Below, piece by piece: positions 51,932 through 59,788 of a stretch of DNA of 64,000 nt; within the stretch, counting starts at the first letter, position 1; each line of letters begins with the position of its first letter. Both the position numbers and the translations under genes were made by a program. Source of the DNA: Paraglaciecola sp. T6c (GTDB lineage Bacteria > Pseudomonadota > Gammaproteobacteria > Enterobacterales > Alteromonadaceae); contig NC_008228.1 of NCBI RefSeq assembly GCF_000014225.1, positions 3,286,001 through 3,350,000 of the forward strand, read 5' to 3'. The notes below the pieces were generated by a model. That model was not told the origin of the DNA. It made no database searches and saw only the letters and a program-made list of their open reading frames with translations.

Positions 51932-52465
51932 ATCATTTTGCTCAATGCTAAATGTTGTAGCACTTCCTAGATCTAATCCATTTGAGATAAATCTTGCTTC
52001 TACTACCAAGTTAAGAGGTTTCTGTTTTCTAGGGTGTTGGTCAAACCAAGGAAATACAAAACGAAGCGTGTCCTCTTTGGGAATGCCTGACAACGGTATA
52101 TTGGGAAAAATCATATCTGGCAACTCCCCGCTGACAACATGAAAATAAACACCAAACTCTGATATGTCATAGGTTGAGATATTTGGAAGTGAGACCTCCA
52201 GTGTAATAACTCCTGAGTCGCTGCAAGAATTATTACCTTTGTAATTTGCACGCGAGATTTCGATGTTGGATACAACCGGAGCGGGAACAGACTCCCAATA
52301 TTCTCCTTCTGCACCTTCATTTATTTGACTCGGTCCAGGGTGTTGTTCCCACCGTTCCAATGTTGGTTGAAACAAGCCACCTGTGAAAAAAGAGCAAGCT
52401 GATGCACTGAAATTGACTAGGTAAAAGAGTAGAGCAAGAGCTGGATATCTCATAATTCTTTCCAT
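51926..52465 (-). CDS. Cassette secreted protein of unknown function
   Basis: The product is 179 residues from ATG 52465; ATG 52453 (with GGAAAG before it) is an equally good start. A signal peptide is present (PALALLFYLVNFSASAC), possibly with a lipobox-like Cys. The mature part is beta-rich (VPAPVVSNIEISRANYKG, VITLEVSLPNIS) and ends SATTFSIEQNDG; the stop is inside the attC box. No recognised domain. Possibly a periplasmic or surface binding protein. Confidence 0.7.
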   Translation of the reverse strand: MERIMRYPALALLFYLVNFSASACSFFTGGLFQPTLERWEQHPGPSQINEGAEGEYWESVPAPVVSNIEISRANYKGNNSCSDSGVITLEVSLPNISTYDISEFGVYFHVVSGELPDMIFPNIPLSGIPKEDTLRFVFPWFDQHPRKQKPLNLVVEARFISNGLDLGSATTFSIEQNDG

Positions 52466-52468
52466 GAT

Positions 52469-52568
52469 GGCTAACGCCCATAATAACGGGCTAAAAATTG
52501 TGGGCTAAAATGAGTGAGTCACGAGCGATAGCCCACTGTTTTTAATCCTGTTGATTTGCTTGTTATAC
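52469..52568 (-). other. attC site, 100 bp
   Basis: GTATAAC at the start and GTTAGCC at the end (minus strand) bound arms around GTGGGCTA and TAGCCCAC, which pair exactly. Confidence 0.8.
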
Positions 52569-52572
52569 ATAC

Positions 52573-53400
52573 TTACAAAGTCACTATTTCTAATGAGTAA
52601 CTTTCAGTCTGGAGCTTTGCCTCTTTGATAATTACATCAGGGTATGTCGCTTTTAATGTATCTATTAGTAACTTTCTTTGTGTTGATGGCATTTTCTCGC
52701 CAATAACAACCTCTTTAAGTGTTTCCGAAGCATAGTGATGAAAATTACTTTTATCTAAAGACATAATCCTAAGTTCATTTTCATAATCCCATTCAGTAGA
52801 CTTTGTGGCTATAGTTTCAGTCACCGCCTGGACAAAATTATCACTTCCCTCAGAGCCTAATACGCTTTCCGATTTGATGAAATCTACAAGATTTAAAGTG
52901 TTAGGTGTGTTTTGATATTGAATTTTTATCGGTCTCATTACTTTATTAGATGATGAATAAATATCTTGCTGTAATAAGTCATTATCAAAGACCAAACAAA
53001 AACCTCTTAAGCCATCAGCATAATGCGACCACATCAGGTTATTATAAATAGGGTCATTACCAGGTTCAGATAATGACAAACAAACGATTTTTGAATTATG
53101 AATAACATCAATAAGGATTTGAAGATCGTGTTCAGCTATCTTTTGAAAAAGTTGGGCATTTGTGAACTCACCTTCTTTCAACCCCATTTCTGTCAACATT
53201 TCAGTATACTTTTTTTGCCCTATTTCTTCTTTTGACTGGCATACGAAGACATCTAAAATATCTTGGGGCACTAAATTGTCTTTAATGTGTGCACCTTCAA
53301 AAGGGTCATTAAAGTCGCTTTGATTCGAAAACCATAATTGCTTGTTCGCTAACGCAGTTAGATTATTCGCGTTAAACTCTCTAAATTTATAAAGTAACAT
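52573..53400 (-). CDS. Cassette DUF2971-family protein
   Basis: The 275-residue protein starts MLLYKFREFNANNLTALANK, has LWFSNQSDFNDPFEGAH, a central MWSHYADGLRGFCLVFD and a C-terminal WDYENELRIM. These are the DUF2971 hallmarks. The family is common in mobile and defence-rich regions but its activity is not established. AAGGA is upstream of the ATG. Its start is about 37 bases after an attC core. A role in phage defence is possible and unproven. Confidence 0.82.
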   Translation of the reverse strand: MLLYKFREFNANNLTALANKQLWFSNQSDFNDPFEGAHIKDNLVPQDILDVFVCQSKEEIGQKKYTEMLTEMGLKEGEFTNAQLFQKIAEHDLQILIDVIHNSKIVCLSLSEPGNDPIYNNLMWSHYADGLRGFCLVFDNDLLQQDIYSSSNKVMRPIKIQYQNTPNTLNLVDFIKSESVLGSEGSDNFVQAVTETIATKSTEWDYENELRIMSLDKSNFHHYASETLKEVVIGEKMPSTQRKLLIDTLKATYPDVIIKEAKLQTESYSLEIVTL

Positions 53401-53436
53401 ATCTTCCTTGAATTAAACTGCGAGCGTGATGAGTAT

Positions 53437-53514
53437 GTATAACGCCGCCATAAACCGCGCGAGCTTGCGAGCGTCGGGCGACCGAAGGGAGCGAATTTGA
53501 TGGCTTTGTTATGC
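53437..53514 (-). other. attC site, 78 bp
   Basis: GCATAAC at the start (two bases after the upstream stop codon) and GTTATAC at the end (minus strand). Inner arms around CGCTCC and the CGAGCTTGCGAGCG segment are self-complementary. Confidence 0.8.
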
Positions 53515-53518
53515 AATT

Positions 53519-54361
53519 TTACCAACCTCTAATTGAACGCAATCTTGACTGTAATGATGCCGATAACTCGCCAAGACCTTCGGCATTAGGAAGATATCTT
53601 ATGTACCGTATATGCCGTAGATCGAAAGGAATATCGTGCTCTGACTGTGTTATAAGGATCACTTCTTTTCCGATAGCGTGAGCAACTCCGGCCTCGTAAA
53701 ACACATTGGGATTTTTCCCTGAACAGTCACATATTACAACTTTGGCTCTAGCTATTATGTTTACAATATCTTGGATTATCGTGTGGTGCTCCCATATATC
53801 GTCAGCTCTTACGCTCTCCATACCAACAGCACCGATTGATTGTTGAAGAACAGCGTATACCGAATTAAATTCAGCCCCAAATGGCATCATGATCGAAACA
53901 AGACTCTCATCTTGCGAGTAAGCCGCTTCAAGCGAGAAAACCTTTGGGCTAATAGATCTTTTTTGTTGGTTTTGTAATAACAGCTTAAATAGATCAACGT
54001 CGCACACAGACCAACATGTATGGGATAAGCCAAACCGACCTAACCGCAATTCCACTGAGTGCCCTTCTAACTCAGCATTGGAAATTGGCTGAATGCTATT
54101 GTCAATGGCGTACTGAATGGCTGTTTCAGAATGCCCTAGGGTGATATTTGTAATATACGCTACTCTTGCGAATTGCGGCCCATTGCCCCCAGTTTCAGTC
54201 ACCAAAAGTGCAGGGCATTCCTTTAATTTAGCAACATCGAGTGTACCGTTTGAATAAAATCTACTGCCAACAGGATCGTCTTCTCTAATGTACATGCGAC
54301 CTGTTGACAGTGTTCCGCCTGAGTCAGGCCATCCTTGAAAAGACACTAGCAAGTGAAACAT
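53519..54361 (-). CDS. First cassette: protein with C-terminal nucleoside-deoxyribosyltransferase/TIR-like domain
   Basis: The 280-residue protein has an N-terminal half of unknown fold (MFHLLVSFQGWPDSGGTLST) and a C-terminal Rossmann-like domain: LVSIMMPFGAEFNSVYAVLQ, IIARAKVVICDCSGKNPNVF, EAGVAHAIGKEVILITQSE and FDLRHIRYIRY. This is the pattern of NDT-like/TIR-like nucleotide-binding domains, which act on NAD or nucleoside substrates in several defence systems. The Asp/Glu in CDCSGKNPNVFYE are the candidate catalytic residues. It is the array's first gene. Function unknown; a defence role is a fair guess. Confidence 0.72.
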   Translation of the reverse strand: MFHLLVSFQGWPDSGGTLSTGRMYIREDDPVGSRFYSNGTLDVAKLKECPALLVTETGGNGPQFARVAYITNITLGHSETAIQYAIDNSIQPISNAELEGHSVELRLGRFGLSHTCWSVCDVDLFKLLLQNQQKRSISPKVFSLEAAYSQDESLVSIMMPFGAEFNSVYAVLQQSIGAVGMESVRADDIWEHHTIIQDIVNIIARAKVVICDCSGKNPNVFYEAGVAHAIGKEVILITQSEHDIPFDLRHIRYIRYLPNAEGLGELSASLQSRLRSIRGW

Positions 54362-54399
54362 ATTTTTAATTGCTCCCTTTGTGGCTCAATATTTGTTCT

Positions 54400-54464
54400 G
54401 CATAACAACTTATTAGTAAGACCGCGCAAGCTATACTACCTTGTAAGGTAGGAGATAGTTATGT
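54400..54464 (-). other. Upstream border of the cassette array, possible attC or attI
   Basis: GCATAAC (54400-54406) is the core before the first cassette. About 60 bases upstream GTTATGT recurs and a perfect palindrome CTACCTT-GT-AAGGTAG (54436-54451) lies between. It could be a degenerate attC or the remains of attI; no integrase gene is adjacent. Confidence 0.4.
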
Positions 54465-54700
54465 ATCGGCGCACGAATAAATATCAAAAAAATGTTAGCG
54501 AATCATACACTAACAGATCTAAAAATGAACAGCGTCTTGAACGCAGTGAGAAGATATCGCCCGAGCGCGTTATCCCTAAATTGAGGCGTGTCATCGAAAT
54601 CACAGACTATGACACTGGGCAACCCATCGTTCATCGCATTGAGTTGCGTAAATGTGACCGCATTGATTGCTATGATGCGTTTGTGGATGGTGTACTTTAG
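54461..54700 (+). CDS. Small basic hypothetical protein
   Basis: The 79-residue product is highly charged (MYRRTNKYQKNVSESYTNRS, VIEITDYDTGQPIVHRIEL) and lacks membrane or signal segments. AGGAG with an eight-base spacing precedes the ATG, so it is probably expressed. It is on the plus strand, opposite to the cassettes, at the border of the array. Not recognised; a nucleic-acid-binding role is only a guess from its charge. Confidence 0.55.
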   Translation: MYRRTNKYQKNVSESYTNRSKNEQRLERSEKISPERVIPKLRRVIEITDYDTGQPIVHRIELRKCDRIDCYDAFVDGVL

Positions 54701-54881
54701 AAACGACGCGTAGGCTGGAGCAATGTGTTAACAGGGATACGTAAAGCAATGCCCAGATTAGCTAGGGCGTAAAGATTTCTGTTATGGTTGAAATTTAGCG
54801 TCCCCTGTCCACATAAGCATTGAGTTAGCTGATAGCCTGTAGCTAAGCTAAAACGCGCGGCTCCCCAAGGTGAAAATCAAT

Positions 54882-54911
54882 CAAAAAAGGTTAGCCCTAA
54901 GGCTAACCTTT
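54882..54911 (-). terminator. Terminator of the DUF1838 gene
   Basis: On the minus strand AAAGGTTAGCC and GGCTAACCTTT form an 11-bp stem with a TTAG loop, followed by TTTTTT. It overlaps the right 83-bp repeat. Confidence 0.85.
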
Positions 54912-54975
54912 CTACGCTTCGCTACTGCTTTGTATATAACAGCTTATTATTGTGCTCGCTGGCGTTTAAATTTCT
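54893..54975. repeat. Right 83-bp direct repeat bounding the island
   Basis: This copy is the authentic 3' end of the DUF1838 gene with its terminator. It is about 93% identical to 44906-44988. Together the copies enclose the transposase remnant, the CALIN and both IS elements. Confidence 0.85.
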
Positions 54976-55858
54976 CGCCTTTCACCACTTTTTTATAACC
55001 CGTCCAGCTGGTTTCATTCGGGCGCTTATCATCTGTTGGCGGCGGCGTTTTGTACTTTGGTGCGTGTTCGTTGATAAAGGTTTTCATCACTTCCCCCATA
55101 TCGTCGAAACTATCAACTTTACGCCCAGCGGTGTGAATATAAATTGAGCCTTCGCGCCCACTCATCATCATAAAGGGTAGCCAATCTGAAATACGTACCC
55201 AACCTACGTGAACATCGGCGGTATCTTTTTCGCTATTGGTCAAGCTTTCTAAATCACCTGAAAAGTTGAATAACTCAGATGCGTGATACACCCCGCCGAC
55301 CTCTTTCTGGTACTCACCGCCAAGGTCATTGTGATAGAAAAGCGGTACGGGGAAAGTCATCCACCAGTAGTCACCATTGATGTCACCACCGAATTTTTGT
55401 TTCCAAGGAGAGGCCGTACCATCTTCATTACGAGGAAAGCTAGGGGGTTGATTAACAGGATCGTTTAGCACATGGTGCACATCAACCACTTCGTTAGTCC
55501 ATGGGTTTTCCCATGTATCCAGTGGCTGGCCAGTCTTTTTGTCTGTATAGAGTAGAATTTCGCGCGTAACGAGGCGATACGCTTTGCCTTTTTTACCGCC
55601 ATCCACCGTGCCGCAGGTACGCACATTCATGCCCTCAACATTAAAAATATGCTTGTCCACCTCACCTTGACGGCGAGAAAACACCTTGCCTTTCCACCAG
55701 TAAAAAACCGGCTTATCGTCAATGGTTGAGCATTGGATCTTGCGCATCGCGGTATTAGCGCCCTCGGGGGTATTTAAGTCTATTTTTGTGGCCGCAAATG
55801 CACTGCTAAAAGACGCACTTGCTAGCAGTAGTAATGATGCCAGTTTGAGTTTATTCAT
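54947..55858 (-). CDS. Exported DUF1838-family protein
   Basis: ATG 55858 starts a clear signal peptide (LASLLLLASASFSSAFAA); the longer frame to 55951 has none. The 303-residue protein has the DUF1838 pattern: KIDLNTPEGANTAMRKIQCS, FYWWKGKVFSRRQGE, LDTWENPWTNEVVDVHHV, FPVPLFYHNDLGG and the SDWLPFMMMSGREG helix. DUF1838 proteins occur in TBDR-rich catabolic clusters of marine and sphingomonad-type bacteria, function unknown. Its 3' end is the target of the island repeat. It is followed upstream by the thioesterase/enoyl-CoA hydratase pair on the same strand. Confidence 0.82.
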   Translation of the reverse strand: MNKLKLASLLLLASASFSSAFAATKIDLNTPEGANTAMRKIQCSTIDDKPVFYWWKGKVFSRRQGEVDKHIFNVEGMNVRTCGTVDGGKKGKAYRLVTREILLYTDKKTGQPLDTWENPWTNEVVDVHHVLNDPVNQPPSFPRNEDGTASPWKQKFGGDINGDYWWMTFPVPLFYHNDLGGEYQKEVGGVYHASELFNFSGDLESLTNSEKDTADVHVGWVRISDWLPFMMMSGREGSIYIHTAGRKVDSFDDMGEVMKTFINEHAPKYKTPPPTDDKRPNETSWTGYKKVVKGEKFKRQRAQ

Positions 55859-55926
55859 GTGTTTGGTTCTCTTATTTTTGACCGTACCTAGACTAGTTGA
55901 ATGGGCTTTTAGCGCATTGAGAATTA

Positions 55927-56343
55927 TCAATTTGCACCTATGATCTTCCACACCCCAGTGGCCTGTAAAACAATGTTTTTATTGGTGAATATTCGCCCCT
56001 CAGCGAATATCACACTGCGGGTTTTGCGCACAACACAGCCTACACCATACAGAACGTCTCCTTGTTTGCCTGGTGCAATCAAGTTGCTGTTCAACGAAAT
56101 GGTAGCAAAGCGAATATCGTGACCTATTTCATCGCCAATACCACGGTAAATCGCATAATCCGCAAAGGCTAATGTCACACCACCATGCACCACACCTTCA
56201 GGGTTAAGATGATGAGCTTCTATTTTTAGCGCTCGGTGCACTACCCCATTAATATTCTTCTCATAAAACGGGCCGATGTGAGCAGAGAAACCGTCTTGTT
56301 GACTGCACGGGGTAAAATGCTCGTCAAAGTGAATGTCAGTCAT
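55927..56343 (-). CDS. PaaI-type thioesterase
   Basis: The 138-residue hotdog protein has HHLNPEGVVHGGVTLAFADY, the PaaI-type catalytic segment with Gly-Gly and Asp, and a C-terminal SVIFAEGRIFTNKNIVLQAT. Its ATG overlaps the enoyl-CoA hydratase stop (TAATG), so the two are coupled. It should release CoA from an acyl-CoA in the pathway. The second PaaI-like protein of the window (12418-12855) is only distantly similar. Confidence 0.82.
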   Translation of the reverse strand: MTDIHFDEHFTPCSQQDGFSAHIGPFYEKNINGVVHRALKIEAHHLNPEGVVHGGVTLAFADYAIYRGIGDEIGHDIRFATISLNSNLIAPGKQGDVLYGVGCVVRKTRSVIFAEGRIFTNKNIVLQATGVWKIIGAN

Positions 56344-57125
56344 TATAAAAATCTCGCAGTGCGCTTTTCAACAAAGGCGGCTGCACCTTCCTTGAAATCT
56401 TTACCATGAAACGCATCATCAAATAACTGCTCTAGCGCAGCTTTATTATCCGAAGCTTGTGCATTTGCTTGGCTAACATGGGTTAGCGTGCGTTTTGTAC
56501 CGCTAATCGAGTAGCCGCTCACACTCAATATCTGCGCGATTAATGCGTCGGTTGCAGCACTGAGCGCTTCACGCTCGACCACCTCGGTCACCAATGCCCA
56601 ACTGGCAGCCGTGTTTGCATCAATTTTTTTGCCTAGGTAAAGCAGCTCTTTGGCTCGAGGCAAGCCCACTATATCCGCTAAGCGCTGGGTATCTGCCAAA
56701 CTGTATAGCAACCCTAGTTTAGAAGGCGTGATCGCGAAGCTTGCATTGTTAGCGGCAATACGAAAATCACAACACATCGCCAGCCCCATGCCCCCGCCCA
56801 CACACACACCATTGATTTGTGCAATTGTCGCAAAGGGTAAGGCTGCAAGTTTTTGCTGGGTTAATTGCACTATTTCGTTGCTAGCAGCAAAGGCATCTGG
56901 GTTGCTCAGCATACTATGTAATTCTTGTATATCTGCGCCGGCGCAAAACGCTTTGTCACCCTGTGCACCTAGCACTAAAACGCGTATTGATTGGTCCTGA
57001 CCTAACACATCGCATGCATCCGCAATGGCATGCCACATGTCTTGGGTTAACGCATTGTACTTTTCAGCTCTGTTAAGGCGTAAATAAGCGACTTTTCCCT
57101 TTATATTCAAGGTGACTGTTGACAT
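56343..57125 (-). CDS. Enoyl-CoA hydratase/isomerase (crotonase) family
   Basis: The 260-residue protein has the crotonase fold: LRLNRAEKYNALTQDMW, AFCAGADIQELH (oxyanion loop 1), GVCVGGGMGLAMCCDFRIAA (loop 2) and a C-terminal HGKDFKEGAAAFVEKR. At the position of the usual catalytic glutamate (PExxLG) it reads TPSKLGL, so the standard hydratase chemistry may be lost; isomerase, hydrolase or dehalogenase-type activity is possible. It is coupled to the thioesterase and divergent from the VOC gene. Confidence 0.85.
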   Translation of the reverse strand: MSTVTLNIKGKVAYLRLNRAEKYNALTQDMWHAIADACDVLGQDQSIRVLVLGAQGDKAFCAGADIQELHSMLSNPDAFAASNEIVQLTQQKLAALPFATIAQINGVCVGGGMGLAMCCDFRIAANNASFAITPSKLGLLYSLADTQRLADIVGLPRAKELLYLGKKIDANTAASWALVTEVVEREALSAATDALIAQILSVSGYSISGTKRTLTHVSQANAQASDNKAALEQLFDDAFHGKDFKEGAAAFVEKRTARFL

Positions 57126-57203
57126 AAATCAATAAGCTCCGGCGTTGGTTAAGTACGTGGTTGCGTTGTGCGTTAGGTTACGCCAAATTATCATCTATTC
57201 AGT

Positions 57204-57218
57204 GCAATTTTAAATTGC
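57204..57218. promoter_or_regulatory. Palindrome GCAATTT-T-AAATTGC
   Basis: Two 7-bp arms around a single base lie midway between the divergent enoyl-CoA hydratase and VOC genes. It is a candidate operator for that pair. No similar copy was noticed elsewhere. Confidence 0.4.
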
Positions 57219-57246
57219 CATTTAGCAATCTAACCGAGAAAACCCG

Positions 57247-58143
57247 ATGAGCGAAGCCCTTTTAGGCCCAGTCGTTGGCGCTACGTTATTAGCGCCGCAC
57301 CTCAAATTTGCCAGCCATTCGTATCAGTCTGGCATGGGTTATACCCTTATACGTGAAGAGGTGGTCACCCAAGCGCTTTGCGACCTGTGGAATGCTCCAA
57401 AACTGTTAAACAACCCCATGCATATTTTAGCCGCCGCCAATGGTGATGCTTGGCTGCGTATCGTTGAGGACAGAAGTTGCGCCGAAACAACGCCCCTTAA
57501 AACACAAGGCTGGATGGCACTAGAAGTGAACGTTGCTGACGTAGACGTGATACGCGCTGAAATCGACACCAAGGTATTTAAAATCATCGGCGAACCAGCG
57601 TATTTGCAAATAAGTGACGCCATAAAAGCCATGCAAGTCATTGGCCCCTGTGATGAGGTGAGTTACATCACTCAAATCGACAAACCCGTACCGCCTTTCG
57701 AATTACCAATGACGAAAGCTCGCACTGGTAGCTTATTTATCCCCGTGCTGTGTACCCAAAATCGCGATGCTAGCCTCGCGTTTTATGAGGCGTTAAACCA
57801 AGTCACTGGCATCAAGTTTGATACCAAAGTCACTGTGTTAAACAACGCATGGGGCCTTGATATAGAGCACCAATACCCGGTAGCGACACTGCAACTGGGC
57901 GGTAATTGCTTATTTGAAATAGACCAAGTACCAGATGCTCAACCCAGTGTACAAAACCCTGGGGCTTTACCCTCTGGTATCGCTATGATCACCTGCATGG
58001 TGGACGACATTGAATTTGCCGCGAAACAACTAAGCTTACCCATTTCCCAAGTGTGCAATGCATACTACCCCACATCTCAGGTTGTGTTAGCCACAGGGCC
58101 AGCGGGTGAGTTAATTGAACTAGTGGAACGCCCCGCAACTTAG
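57247..58143 (+). CDS. VOC-family protein without signal peptide
   Basis: The 298-residue protein has two VOC-like halves. The second is clearer: SLFIPVLCTQNRDASLAFYE, a central VATLQLGGNCLFEIDQV and a C-terminal LATGPAGELIELVE with the acidic ligand. The first half (KFASHSYQSGMGYTLIREEV, then AWLRIVED) has lost recognisable ligands. Unlike the three VOC proteins at 0.75-4.3 kb it is cytoplasmic. Lyase, isomerase or dioxygenase activity is possible. It is divergent from the enoyl-CoA hydratase gene. Confidence 0.75.
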   Translation: MSEALLGPVVGATLLAPHLKFASHSYQSGMGYTLIREEVVTQALCDLWNAPKLLNNPMHILAAANGDAWLRIVEDRSCAETTPLKTQGWMALEVNVADVDVIRAEIDTKVFKIIGEPAYLQISDAIKAMQVIGPCDEVSYITQIDKPVPPFELPMTKARTGSLFIPVLCTQNRDASLAFYEALNQVTGIKFDTKVTVLNNAWGLDIEHQYPVATLQLGGNCLFEIDQVPDAQPSVQNPGALPSGIAMITCMVDDIEFAAKQLSLPISQVCNAYYPTSQVVLATGPAGELIELVERPAT

Positions 58144-58269
58144 AGGCAGCGGCTACCGTGCTCGCCATTAAATCCTGTTCGACATAAGATGTTAAGCGCT
58201 AAATGGAGTACTCATCTCCCTCTTTTTTCGCTTTAACAAACGCATCGTGACCAACGACTAGATGCCCGG

Positions 58270-58716
58270 TCAGACTAAATGCTCATCGCACAAAGTCCGC
58301 TTGAAACACACCCCGTCTTTAAACCAGTGCCAGGTTCTGGCGCGATGTTTTTTGTCTGCGCCCATCACGATACTTTCGTAAAACCACGCACCGGGCTCAT
58401 CTTTACGTTCAAGCTCAAGTAAAAATATATTCGGGCTGGCAACCCAGCCATACCCTTTGAAGGTATCCGTGTCCCAGTAGATTTTGTCGTTTTGGATAAT
58501 GCCGTCAAACGCGACGGTGAAAACCCGGCCATCATCCCAAGTAAATTGATTGCGCTGCACATACACAACGGGGCCTGTTTCTGGAAATACACATTCCACC
58601 TGACTTTGATGAAAGTCGAGAGTATTGCCTTGTGCGTCGATGTGCCGGTAGGTGCCTTGCCACACGCCTGCGTGTTCTAGCACGGCAGGCATAAGCTGTT
58701 TTAGTGTTGATGTCAT
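58270..58716 (-). CDS. DUF3598-like calycin-fold protein
   Basis: The 148-residue protein contains EHAGVWQGTYRHIDAQGNTL, then a QFTWDDGRVFTVAFDG strand, KIYWDTDTFKGYGWVASPN and a RARTWHWFKDGV end. This order of strands is that of DUF3598-type proteins, best known from cyanobacteria and related in fold to lipocalin/CpcS-type barrels. It probably binds a hydrophobic ligand. No start-site doubt. With the CpcT/CpeT-like lipoprotein it is a second calycin-type protein in the window. Assignment from motif pattern only. Confidence 0.6.
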   Translation of the reverse strand: MTSTLKQLMPAVLEHAGVWQGTYRHIDAQGNTLDFHQSQVECVFPETGPVVYVQRNQFTWDDGRVFTVAFDGIIQNDKIYWDTDTFKGYGWVASPNIFLLELERKDEPGAWFYESIVMGADKKHRARTWHWFKDGVCFKRTLCDEHLV

Positions 58717-58889
58717 AATGTTCTCTCTTCGTGTTATTTCTACTGCTGATGCCAGACAGCGATGTCTTGATCATGGGGTGATGTTGTGACGTTGTGATGT
58801 TGAGCTGCTTTGCTGTTTTGTATGAACAAAACATCCCAAAACTGCCATTACGCCGCACATGCTATGCAGCACGTGCTAAGCAGAGAAAG

Positions 58890-59699
58890 CTAAGCATCAA
58901 AGAATGCCAACCACTCAGCCGCGACTTGCTCAGGGTAAGCATCTAAAAAACCTGTCGCCCATTGAAAATAATCTTTGCGGAAACCATTTTTTAGATAAGC
59001 ATCTACTCGTTCACTTTGCTCGCGCATATCATCATTTAAATTCATCACGAATAAGCGATGAGGCAGAGTTTTAATATCTTCTATATATTGCGCGCCATGG
59101 TGAAATGCAGCCATGTGGCCCCACTCATAGGCTTCGCCACCACGCAGGTTTTCCGCCATGGAATCTGCGCACATTTTCAACGTCATACCCGGCCCGCGGT
59201 AATGAATGACCCGCTCCCACATAATGCGAAAACGTGTTCCCTCTTCATCAAGGGGTATTGGCGCGAACATATCGCAAAATGCCTGTACTTCGCTTTCTAG
59301 AAATACTGGGGCAGCGATATTAATGACCTTGTTCACCCACTGGGGTTGCAATTGGGCTGCGCGCACCGACACCATGCAGCCTGTGTGGTATCCCACAAAA
59401 TCAACGTTGCTAATATTCAACGTGCGCAGCACCTGCCAAACCGCTTGGGCGTAACATTCGATGCTCGCTAGTGATTCTTCAAAAGGCGGCGATGACTCAC
59501 CGTAACCCGGATAGTCGATGGCAATCGCTAGCCTGTCTTTAGCCAACAAAGGTAAAACGTACTGATATGAACGGCTGGATTTAGGCACCATGTGCAAACA
59601 CACTATGGCCGGTTTAGCTGATGCTTCGCCTGCCATGCGATAGTGAAGTTGCCCGAACTCTCCGTTTGTGAAATGTCGCGTGACCTTAGGGTTATGCAT
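58890..59699 (-). CDS. Alpha/beta-fold hydrolase with Thr at the nucleophile position
   Basis: The 269-residue protein has the fold's landmarks: VCLHMVPKSSRSY (oxyanion region), IDYPGYGESSPP and a nucleophile elbow GYHTGCM with Thr 106 where Ser, Cys or Asp is expected. LNDDMREQSERV supplies an acid, but the C-terminal histidine is not evident. AAGGAG five bases upstream fixes the start. Either a distinct subfamily or a non-hydrolytic protein (for example a lyase or oxygenase of this fold). It is directly downstream of TBDR 4 and its terminator. Confidence 0.75.
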   Translation of the reverse strand: MHNPKVTRHFTNGEFGQLHYRMAGEASAKPAIVCLHMVPKSSRSYQYVLPLLAKDRLAIAIDYPGYGESSPPFEESLASIECYAQAVWQVLRTLNISNVDFVGYHTGCMVSVRAAQLQPQWVNKVINIAAPVFLESEVQAFCDMFAPIPLDEEGTRFRIMWERVIHYRGPGMTLKMCADSMAENLRGGEAYEWGHMAAFHHGAQYIEDIKTLPHRLFVMNLNDDMREQSERVDAYLKNGFRKDYFQWATGFLDAYPEQVAAEWLAFFDA

Positions 59700-59730
59700 T
59701 ATGACTCCTTAGCACTAGCTCAATAGCTGT

Positions 59731-59756
59731 AAAAAAGCCCTTATACCAAGGGCTTA
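59731..59756 (-). terminator. Terminator after TBDR 4
   Basis: On the minus strand AAGCCCTT-ggtat-AAGGGCTT forms a stem followed by TTTTTT. Confidence 0.85.
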
Positions 59757-59788
59757 TCGTGTTTTAGTTAACAAAGGCTAGTGGCGTA

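Larger units (their letters stand above)
45581..54406 (-). mobile_element. Integrase-less integron cassette array (CALIN)
   Basis: Eight consecutive minus-strand gene units are each followed by an imperfect palindrome that begins RYYYAAC at or just after the stop codon and ends GTTRRRY just before the next start, the definition of attC sites. Stops are often embedded in the first box (TAA inside GCATAAC or GGCTAAC). Genes are unrelated, AT-rich and mostly of unknown function, as in chromosomal integrons. No integrase gene or clear attI is present in the window, so it is a cluster of attC sites lacking an integrase. Two IS10-type insertions interrupt it. Confidence 0.82.

Noticed and set aside
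54400-54464. Genuine attI site with integrase
   Set aside because: No integrase gene is adjacent and the GTTATGC/GTTATGT boxes are not enough for an attI call; listed as uncertain border instead.
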